From: Branchinecta lynchi
Lineage: Eukaryota; Arthropoda; Branchiopoda; Anostraca; Branchinectidae
DNA length: 64,000 bases
Assembly: GCA_023053575.1 (NCBI GenBank)
Contig: JAKZAP010000001.1
Coordinates: 18,804,533 to 18,868,532 of the forward strand
Reading direction: 5' to 3'
In this document: positions 55,898 through 64,000 of the stretch, one piece after another
Position numbering within the stretch: position 1 is the stretch's first letter
Layout of the letters: every line of letters starts with the position of its first letter
Position numbers and translations under genes: made by a program
Notes under the pieces: model-generated
Seen by the model: the letters and a program-made list of their open reading frames with translations, nothing else
What the model was told of the DNA's origin: nothing
The model's database searches: none

Positions 55898-56169
55898 AGC
55901 CTCGTTTTTGTTGCATGCTGCAGGTCCACTTCTCGGCCGATTCCGGACTGGTTCTTTCTACATCCAGCACTGCAGCGCTTCCGAGGAAGACGGCAGCGCT
56001 TCTTGAGAATCACGGACTTGCTCCCCGACCAAGTCCGTGCTTCCCTGCAAGATACTGCAGCGCTGCCGCTTCAACCAAGAAGAAAGTGAATCCAAAAACG
56101 CATATTACGCAGAAGCAAAGAAGTGCTGCAGCAGCGATGCGGCAGCGCTATTGCAACAAAAACGAGGCT
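55898..56169. mobile_element. 272-bp MITE with perfect 18-bp terminal inverted repeats
   Basis: AGCCTCGTTTTTGTTGCA at 55898-55915 is exactly complementary to 56152-56169. The flanking CTT on each side may be a 3-bp target duplication, as in PIF/Harbinger elements. The interior is rich in GCTGCAG/GCAGCGC and has no real gene; ORFs of about 105-113 codons cross its edges. Confidence 0.8.
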
Positions 56170-56284
56170 CTTCTCTTGACCCTTGGTTTCTCCAAATTGC
56201 CGAATGCGCCAGCTAATGCAGTAAATTTATAGTTCTTTTCGTGTTTAGTTGTGTATTTCTTGTTTTATGTTTATTTTTATTTTT

Positions 56285-56400
56285 TTATTTATTTATTTAT
56301 TTATCACCCGTCATTTCAAACAGAAAAGGGACGGAGTACAAAAACGAAAAGAAAAACAAAACAAAAGCAAAACGTAACACTTTCATAGGAAACACACAAT
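56285..56400 (-). mobile_element. LINE 3' tail, minus strand
   Basis: On the minus strand TTTTTGTACTCCGTCCC is followed by ATGACGGGTGATAAATAAAT and an (AAAT)n tail (56280-56303). It matches the tail at 7003-7100. Confidence 0.6.
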
Positions 56401-56552
56401 AAATCGACAATTACTAAATGAGACGCTCTGACTGACTAAAAACTGAACAGGATTACATAAATATACACTTAAACTCTGAAAATTTTATCTATTGCTGTCG
56501 CTGTAGATTTTGTGCACCCTCTGTATTTATTGTTAAGCGTTCATTTACCTTT

Positions 56553-57547
56553 TTGCCATATAGCGATCGCACTTTCTGTCCGTCCGTCGGTCTGTCGGTT
56601 GGTCTGTCGGTCTGTTGGTCCGGGTTTTGCTAGTTCGGGCACTTCCACATAAGCTAGGACGATGAAACTTGGGAGGCATATCAAGACCCCATATGCTTAA
56701 GTAGGAAATAGTCACTTTCCCGATCCGATCGTGGGGGGAGTGGAGGGAGGGGGAATCCGGAACCTTGAGGTATTTATAACTCTTGAACAGGTGATCGGAT
56801 CTTAATGAAACTTGGAATTTGGAAAGATGTCGTGTCTCAGACGATCCACATAAAATCGAATCCGGATCTGGTGACTTCGGGGGGAGTTGGAGAGGGGAAC
56901 CGGAAATCTTGTGAAATGCTTAGAGTGGAGGGATCAGGATGAAACTTGGTGGGAAGAGCAAGCACAAGTCCTAGATACGTCATTGACATAACCGGACCGG
57001 ATTCGATCAATATGGGGGGAGTTGGGGGGGGGGGGAGAAATTTTGATTAAACGTGAGTTCGGTACTTCCTGATGGACTAGGACGATGCAACTGGGCTGGC
57101 GTATCAGGGACTTGAATAAACCAACTTGACAATAGTCGTTTGCATGATCGATCATCGTGGGGGGAGTGGCCGGAGGGGGAATCCGGAATCTTGAGGTATT
57201 TATAACTCTTGAACGGGTGATCGGATCTTAATGATACTTGGTATTTGGAAAGACCTCGTGTCTCAGACGATCCACATAAAATCCGAACAGGATCCGGTGA
57301 CTTCGGGGGGAGTTGGAGAGGGGAACCGGAAATCTTGAAAAATGCTTAGAGTGGAGGGACCAGGATGAAACTTGGTGGGAAGAGCAAGCACAAGTCCTAC
57401 ATACATCATTGACGTGAAATTAGATACCTTATTTCTAGGTCTAATCCTAGGGGGGGGGGGGGGGTGGAAGGGGGGATTTTGTGACATTCTCATGTATTTT
57501 CTTGTACCACCTACTCTTAAGAAGTGCCATATGAGCTCGTAGCTCTT
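56553..57547 (+). repeat. family B repeat, copy 3, with complete head and tail
   Basis: TTGCCATATAGCGATCGCAC and a TCCG/TCGG run open it. Two near-identical core units follow (CTCTTGAACAGGTGATCGG near 56787 and its match near 57208; spacing about 420 bp). It closes with AAGTGCCATATGAGCTCGTA. Long G-runs interrupt the core. Confidence 0.75.
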
Positions 57548-57618
57548 GTTCTGTATGTACTGTCCTAATGCCTTATTATTAGGCTGTACGTAATAAATTC
57601 ATTCTTTCATTCATTCAA
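57548..57618 (+). mobile_element. non-LTR-like tail with (CATT)n
   Basis: TTAGGCTGTACGTAATAAAT followed by TCATTCTTTCATTCATTC, directly after family B copy 3. A near-identical end lies at 63905-63955. Family B may therefore be mobilised with, or end in, a retroposon tail. Confidence 0.45.
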
Positions 57619-58676
57619 AAGAGAAACGAGAAACCATAGATAAGGGGGTCGTAAAATGTTCCCAGCACCTCCACAAGATTGCCTTAAAGTGGTATTGCGG
57701 TATCTCTCTGCTGTAGAAACTCAGTATTCCTTGCCCAGCACATTTTGGACCGGAGACTCGCTGGGCGCGTTATAGTACAAAAAACTAGTTAATGAGATTT
57801 GTTTTTACTTGTGTTAGCATTCGCATTACCACTTGACTTTATTTGTGTTACTACTGAAAACAAATTCAAATGCATGACAAATCTAGCATTCCATCCTGAC
57901 ACTGATTTCGTTTCGAAAAGGTGTCACTACTTACCTGTATCCACTCAGAAGATATGATCTGACTATATGATTTTTCTTCTACTTTTGTTGCATTCGCATT
58001 ACCACTGGATTGAATTTATTTGTATCCGGCCTCGAACAACGTCAAACGCACGAAAAATGCAACATTCTGTCCTAATGCTGATTTTATTTTGAAAAGGTGT
58101 CGATACTTACCTGTACTCACTCAGAAGATATGATCTAAGTATAGGAAGCAGTCACCGATTGTGGATGATGGGGAGTGAGGAAGTCAAGATGGAGGCTTGA
58201 TAGGGGCATTCCAGAGCTACCGACTATTCAAGTGGGATTAATAGCTTCTATTGAAGACTTTGAAAGGTTGACTGACGCTCTCAAAATAAACAATTGAAGT
58301 AGATCTTCAAATTGATGGATCAAACCAAAGCCCAGATCTTCTGGCAAGATCTGCATGTATCTGTGCGTGGGAATGATGAGACAGAAATGTTAGACCAGCA
58401 CTTCTGTAACAGGCTAAGTTATGGCTTCTGTCATGGGGCTCAAGGCAAAACATCTAGCACAGTAGCTACCAAACCTGGGTGTCGATCGGATTACCTTTAC
58501 CCGCCCTTCGCATGTCCGTTAACGTGGAACTAAAAGGACCACTCTTGCTTCTTCTGTCCTTTATATTATCCCTAGCTCATTATAAGATAAGAGTCTGAAA
58601 TCCCCGATTTTCGCCTTGTTACGAATTACGAATTTGTTCGGTCGTGCTGAGTTTCGGTGAGCAAACTGAATCTCTT
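57619..58676. other. intergenic DNA with an imperfect tandem pair
   Basis: Two related stretches, about 57800-57960 and 57960-58140, share GCATTCGCATTACCACT, TTTCGAAAAGGTGTC-like and ACTCAGAAGATATGATCT blocks, an old duplication with a period of about 180 bp. I see no gene. Confidence 0.5.
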
Positions 58677-59148
58677 AAAGTTTAACCGAAAAGGGCTAGG
58701 ATACGACAGTCTAGTTACCCATCACTTGTTCGCTTAAATAATCTTGAAAACACGATGAAAAAGCGTTAGTTTGTTTTTCTGATATTTCCAAACAATCGAT
58801 TATCCCATTGTGCTTGCCGCTCTTCCCGTTTTTGTGATATCTCTATGGTGCCTGGAACATTTGGCAACAATACCAGCAGCAAACGAGTAAATAAATTGTG
58901 TATCAACTAAACAAAGAAGTGTCTGCAGTCTGCAGTGCCAAAAACTAGTGCTAGCTAGTGATAGTGATAGTTTAGTGATTTTCGCGGGCGAATTGTGGAC
59001 GGATTCACCGTGGGAAAGCGTCCACATTCCCAACGTCCCTACTGAAGACTACTGTGGACAGAATTAAAATCCCCAATAGGTGTTGTAATAATTCAATGTA
59101 TTTGAATCTAAGATGTAAAAATAAGTTGCCTGTTCAGTTAAACTTTAA
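58677..59148 (+). mobile_element. family D TTAA-type transposon, copy 3
   Basis: TTAA followed by AGTTTAACCGAAAAGGGC at the left; CAGTTAAACT followed by TTAA at the right. The ends are inverted and the TTAA flanks are intact. The interior has no ORF of note. Confidence 0.7.
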
Positions 59149-59496
59149 AGGACCTGTCTTACCTATTATACTAATGCAACCTACTTCCACAATCACCCCA
59201 CAGATTTCGTCTGCTAAATTCTTACCCCTCTAACAAAACCACGCTGATGTTCTCAATTGCCGTGTTTTGCGACCTTCGATGTATATCAGGCCGTCGACGG
59301 TGTCACCGAGAAGTTTTTCCGTCAGAAAACCGGTTATGTAAATTGTTTCCCTGTTTCGCTACAAGTCGATGGGTCTCGGAAAAGGCTTAAAACAGCAAAA
59401 CCATGGGTTATTTGTTGAAAGCACAGCATATTTTTTAAGTGTTCAAATATTTAAAATACTGTAAGTTGAAGAGTAAATAGTGCGAGGGTCCTTTAA
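59145..59496 (+). mobile_element. family E element, copy 2
   Basis: Begins TTAAAGGACCTGTCTTACC and ends GCGAGGGTCCTTTAA, sharing its left TTAA with the right TTAA of family D copy 3. It aligns in reverse to 38514-38960. Confidence 0.6.
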
Positions 59497-59639
59497 ACGA
59501 AAGCTCTTTCACACATCAGAAACTTGAAAGTGTTGTCTTTCATTTTGGAAGAAACGGTAGGCCATCAGATCTATTTTCTGTTTTGACTTCTTTTGTTTTG
59601 CACAGTTTTCCCATTTTTTAACGACGGCACTTCTAGTTA

Positions 59640-60657
59640 AGGATATGAAATTTATTTTCTCGCCGCACAAATAGTTCACCCAGAATCCGGCGAAAACCTG
59701 AAAATTTGTGAAAAGTTAATGTTTAATCTAAAGTTGCGTTTTATTGGATTCACTTTTGTTTTGTCAAAGTTTGTAGTTTTGGCTCTTGTTTCGTCTTACT
59801 TGCGTTTTACTTAGTTCTTGTTTCCGAAAAGTCAAACTACATCAAACTACGTCGGCGAGGTAGTTTGTAGTTTGAGCTCCGTCGTTTCAGGTTCGAAACT
59901 AAGCAAATGGACTGGATAAATAAAACGGCTTTTAAGCGAAACTACGCCGAAACTACATCCAAAAAAACACAACTTAAAGTTGATTAGAGGTTCAGTTTAG
60001 GGGCAAGGAGACGTGCTGAAGCAGAAACAATTAGCTCGGCCGGAATCCGGCCAAAACCGGAGAATTTGTTTAAAGTAAAAGTTTTCTTTAAATTTGATAA
60101 GATGTTCGATTTGCGGGCAAGAAGACACGCTGAATTCGCATATGACAATTATTTTCTCACCGGACGTATAGATTGCTCGGAATCCGGCTGAAACCGGAAA
60201 ATTTCTTAAAAGTAAAAGTTTAATCTGAAATATATTAAATGTTCGATGTAGAGGCAAGAAGACAAGAAGATTCGTTTGTGAGTTTTAGTTTTTTGCCAGA
60301 AAAGTAGTTTGTCCGGAATCCGACCGAAACCGGAAATTGGACAGAAGTTAGGAAGGAAGGAGATACGATGTAGGCTATAAGGTAAACCATATGCTGAACC
60401 CATATCTGAATATTTGACAGCGCAAAATGGATGTCTGAATATTTCTGAACTTGGTAAATTTAGCTGACGTATCCGTTTTGTACTGTCAAATACGAACTTG
60501 GTCTTCTCTGATTATTAGCATTGGCTTTAATCTGTTTCTAAACTTTATAAATAAAAATGTTTAAGAGGTCTGTTGAAGACCGAATATCTACAAGACCGAA
60601 TTGTTTGGAGCAAATATTAAAATTTTGGGATCTCATCGTAACTTTTGGTCTTGTTTT
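59640..60657 (+). repeat. family A repeat, copy 8, with two insertions
   Basis: The head is missing. Units with CCGGAATCCGGCCAAAACCG (60040), CGGAATCCGGCTGAAACCGG (60177) and the tail ATTTTGGGATCTCATCG are present. An unrelated stretch of about 235 bp interrupts at 59738-59972 and a family C MITE at 60413-60490. Confidence 0.7.
60413..60490. mobile_element. 78-bp family C MITE inside family A
   Basis: Ends TTTGACAGCGCAAAATGGAT and ATCCGTTTTGTACTGTCAAA are inverted. The host text (CATATCTGAA ... GAACTTGG) resumes after it and a TA lies on each side, the mariner-type signature. Confidence 0.75.
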
Positions 60658-61129
60658 TTGTCTCTTTCTCCGCCACTATTTCTTTGAAAGTTGAAACAAA
60701 CAATAATTTTATGTTGTTGCTACCGATGTTGAACGCCTGATTTCGAAAATGAGCCTTCGTAGCCTTTAATGAAGATAATTCAAATTTGTATTGGCATGAT
60801 GATTAACTGTGTTTATACAGTGGACAAGAAAAGGGAAATAGTGACGGATATAGAGGGGAAAGAAAAATGTTTACAGGGAGATTTGCATAGCAAGGCGAAC
60901 GCAAAGGTAAAAAAGAAAAAAACTAGTCCGGCATGACTCAAACCTAAACAAGCGATTTTGGTTTAAATTAGGTTTTAAGATCTCAATTTGTCCCGATTGA
61001 AGTCTAAGTAAGGCCTGAAATTGGCTTTCTGCCCATAAAATCTATGTGTAAAAATTTTCCGTTTAATTAAGTCTCCGAATTTTTAGTGAAAAGTTCTCGA
61101 ATCAAGAACATGGCAATGTAGCCATATGT
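60658..61129. other. intergenic DNA, no recognised feature
   Basis: AT-rich, with no repeat match in this window. Confidence 0.35.
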
Positions 61130-61605
61130 TTAGGGTTGGGGCTAAGGGTGAGGATATCAAACTGAGGTGTGAACAAATTATGTTTTCTGAGCTAATATGA
61201 CCCGTGAGTCAGAGATAATGAGACATGTTGAATCTATAGCTAAAACTTACTTTCTGGCCGCACAAGTGGTTTGCCCAGAATCCGGACAAAACCGTCAATT
61301 TCGGTAAAGTAAAAGTTTAGTTAATATTTGATTAGCTCTCCATACAGGGTAAAAATACACGCTGGATCCACTTGTGAACTTTATTACCTTACTGGACAAG
61401 CAGTTTGCGATACAAAGAGCATGTTGAATAAATATGCTCGATGAGTCTCGAAATAGCATTGATATTCCGGTCGTAATCTGGGCTGGATGGGAGATTAAAG
61501 ACAGAACCCAAAGGATCGTGTCCAGTAAAACATTCACTTGATCAGGGGGAAACCGGAATTCCACAAGACCGGGTTGCTTGGATGGAACTGGGATACTCTG
61601 GATAC
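61130..61605 (+). repeat. family A repeat, copy 9, strongly diverged
   Basis: ATGTTTAGGGTTGGGGC, GCCCAGAATCCGGACAAAAC and CAAGACCGGGTTGCTTGGAT align with family A; the head and most units are eroded. Confidence 0.5.
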
Positions 61606-61782
61606 AAAATAAATTTTCGCCTTGGTGAGCTTCAGTTCTATTTTCGTAAGTTTTCCTACTTCACCGCTTACGTTCTTAAGCTGTCTATCTAGATTCACTA
61701 TAAGCTATGCAGTCCAAAATCCCCATATAGCCCACCCCCCTTTCTACTCGCGACATGTGACAGTGATGATCACCTGGCGTTC

Positions 61783-61969
61783 CCTTATAGCAGGCCCGTA
61801 TCCAGGAATTTATTTCGGGGGAGGGGGGGGGTTGCCTGCGCGTCGGACAAAAAAGTACAAAAAAGACATAGATCAGAGGGAAAAGCCTATAGAAATGATT
61901 ATTTTTGTATGTTTTTTGGGGGGGTCAAACCCCTAACCCCCCCCCCCTAAATACGGCCTTGCCTTATAG
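61783..61969. mobile_element. hAT MITE, copy 4, with perfect 8-bp target duplication
   Basis: The element is 61791-61961 (171 bp), starting CAGGCCCGTATCCAGG and ending AATACGGCCTTG. CCTTATAG occurs exactly on both sides (61783-61790 and 61962-61969). The same central AAAGACATAGATCAGAGGGA as in copies 1-3. Confidence 0.9.
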
Positions 61970-62629
61970 CCTAGACTTGAACTAGCGTGTTAGTGAGAAA
62001 TGATTCAGAACGCCTTTCCTTCTTATCAAGTACTCTCGGTTTGAAGCTCTAAACTGCCTACCGTATCCAATAACTCACCAAGGATCACAGCGCCCCGACC
62101 CAGTATGGTCAATTTCGGTTTCTTTCTGGGTCTGTCAATCAAATCTGAGTGGTTTTCGATTAGAGGCTCGGCTAAATGATCTTCAGATTGAACACAGCAG
62201 GTTACCACTTCAGTCCATTGACGATCACCATTCGCCGATACATCAGCTCATCCGCTTGTCAAAACTTAGCCACTCTTTGCATTAATACAGGTGCATGATA
62301 GGCCAGACTCAATCACCATATTTAAAGTATCTTCTATCCCAAATAAAGAAAATTTATCACATCAAAGATGATTACAACGTATACTTCATATGCTAAGCTT
62401 GCGCTTGACACACGCCAACCTCCGTTGGAAGGCATCCGATAACTGGGGCATTTCTTGAACCTGGACTTTCGATAAAGTTTAGGTTCTATCGGTGCCATCG
62501 ACTGGGTTCGCACAAGATCCTAGCTCTGTGGCTCTGTGGTCGGACAAAGTGGCGTTGCATCTGGAAGGGTTAATTCCAATGCAGTACTGAGCCCACCTGA
62601 ATTTCGCTCGTGCGTCTGCTGGTCATGGA
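61970..62629. other. intergenic DNA, no recognised feature
   Basis: A 60-codon minus-strand ORF without domains; nothing else. Confidence 0.35.
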
Positions 62630-62712
62630 TGAATGAATGAATTTATTCCCAATAAAGCCCAAGGGCCATGGCGGGAAACATAACACAATAACAAATATCC
62701 TAGTTTAAAGAA
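62630..62712 (-). mobile_element. LINE 3' tail, minus strand
   Basis: On the minus strand CCGCCATGGCCCTTGGGC, then TTTATTGGGAATAAATTC and (ATTC)n. It shares CATGGCCC(T/C)(T/C)GGGCTTT with the LINE at 29672-30378. Confidence 0.55.
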
Positions 62713-62990
62713 ATATTGCGTGAATTGTTAATTGACTGCCGAAACCCAAATGGCAAAAATTACAAACCCGATGGTGGTGCTCCGAAATCAGCTAACAGAA
62801 GTCCAAATGCGGATTTTATCTAAAATGCTGCGTTTAATGAATTTCCAGTTTGTCATTACGTCCGGTTTTAGCTTGTTTGACGTCTATTATTTTGCAACAA
62901 TGTAATGGTTACTTACGTTGGTCATGCTGATGATGCCCTTACTAGAATAGCTTTAATCATGTTTGTACCCTAGAGTTTCTGCCTGACTGA
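62713..62990. other. intergenic DNA, no recognised feature
   Basis: Nothing supported. Confidence 0.3.
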
Positions 62991-63004
62991 AATCACCAGA
63001 ATTA

Positions 63005-63440
63005 CGGACCCCCCCCCCCCCCAAAAAAAAAAAAAGGGTCCGGATCCAGTCAAGTTATGTAAAAGATCTATCTAGAGCAGATGCTTGTTCTTCCTAGCAA
63101 GTTTCACTCAGATCCCTCCATTCCATACGTTTCTCGAGATTTTTGCCCCCCCCCCTCCCTCCGAACTCCCTCGCAGCTGTCGAATCCGGTTCGGACTTCA
63201 AATAGGACATCAGAGAGAGACATGTGTTCTATTCAGTTATTAAGTTTCATTTGAACCCGATCACCGGTTCGAAAGTTAACCACGACTCAATTTTCCGAAT
63301 TTCCCCTCCCTCCACCACCACCCCCAGATGGGATCGGGAAACTGATTATTTCCATGTCGCACATCTGGAAGTACCCTATCTCGCAACCCTGGGACAACCA
63401 CCCGCCTGACAGGCCGACAGACCGACAGACGGAATAAGCA
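63005..63440 (-). repeat. family B repeat fragment, minus strand
   Basis: GGGTCCGGATCCAGTCAAG, CAAGTTTCACTCAGATCCCTC, repeated C-runs and CCGACAGACCGACAGACGG read as the reversed core and head of family B. Confidence 0.6.
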
Positions 63441-63689
63441 ATCGATATAAATATTGGTACAAACTTGAAATTTAAGTGGAAGAAATCAGACCGTCATAAA
63501 ACTGTAACTCGTGACATACGACTAGAAATCTCTCTGTATCACAATCAAAATACGACTAGAAACAGGTCATTTTTGGGAGAAATTTACCATGTCAGAACTA
63601 GCACAATTCACTGATGCCTTTTTTCGGGGGGGGGGGGATAAGTGCTTAAGAGATAGTGGACACTGGATGACTTTTTTCCAGAACAAAAA

Positions 63690-63955
63690 TATCCAAGGCA
63701 AACATGGGTTTGGTAAGCTATATTTAAAGTCTAACTGAAAAGGCAGCTTATTTTTACATCTGATATTTGAATACACTGAATTATTTTGACTCGTCTATTT
63801 TGACCACGATCCCATCAACGTGATTCTAAATTAGTGAACCTTTATAGAAAATATTTGTTGAGTGTTTTGCGATTATTTTATATTTCTATATCTTTTTTTT
63901 TACTGCACTTACGTCCTTGGGTAGTGCGTCATAAATTCATTCATTCCTTCATTCT
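63690..63955. repeat. family D end fragment and a non-LTR-like tail
   Basis: 63715-63790 (TATTTAAAGTCTAACTGAAA then GGCAGCTTATTTTTACATC) resembles the inverted end of family D and the stretch at 3610-3680. 63905-63955 (GGGTAGTGCGTCATAAATTC with (CATT)n) is a retroposon-type tail. Confidence 0.45.
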
Positions 63956-64000
63956 AAGACATATTGAGCGTGTTCCACCCTACTTACCATAGTTACTACG

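Noticed and set aside
55748..56232. ORFs of 113 and 105 codons
   Set aside because: They run across the boundaries of the MITE at 55898-56169 and owe their composition to its GCTGCAG-rich core.

Overview
The window looks like intron- and repeat-rich, AT-leaning nuclear DNA of an invertebrate animal. It has spliced zinc-finger genes of the odd-skipped (Osr/odd/bowl) family, GT-AG introns, non-LTR retrotransposon tails, hAT- and TTAA-type MITEs and a Polinton (Maverick)-class element. Nothing I can see fixes the phylum. The odd-skipped proteins have five fingers and a C-terminal Groucho-binding (eh1) motif, which fits a protostome-like bowl/odd gene better than vertebrate Osr1/2. No bacterial features are present.

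Layout. (1) 1-1157: last coding exon of a first odd-skipped paralogue; its upstream exons lie outside the window. (2) 1158-11171: intergenic DNA filled with repeat families B, C and D, a SINE-like unit, a LINE 3' end and a small MITE. (3) 11172-13521: a complete second odd-skipped gene (three coding exons, 460 codons), same strand as the first and 10 kb downstream, so the two form a head-to-tail paralogue pair. (4) 13522-35962: a mosaic of dispersed repeats. These are a foldback unit with a MADF-like ORF, several copies of a roughly 1.4-kb family (A) built on internal 137-bp tandem units, hAT MITEs with intact 8-bp target duplications, and LINE fragments. (5) 35969-48784: a 12,816-bp Polinton-type element with 5'-AGT...ACT-3' ends, a perfect 6-bp target duplication (GGTAAA) and 1.6-1.8 kb terminal inverted repeats. 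It carries one intact gene, a protein-primed family-B DNA polymerase on the minus strand. (6) 48785-64000: more of the same repeat mosaic with no recognisable host gene.

The most interesting object is the Polinton-type element. Its inverted repeats hold a tandem array of about 150-180-bp units. Most units carry an ATF/C-EBP-like TGACGCAAT site, a CCAAT box, a TATAAATA box and a 12-bp GGGGTTTTCCCC sequence that fits the Rel/NF-kB consensus. The right array ends just upstream of the polymerase ATG. The left array points inward at 5.4 kb that no longer contains any recognisable gene. No integrase, packaging ATPase, protease or capsid gene is visible, so this is either a decayed Polinton or a polymerase-only derivative.
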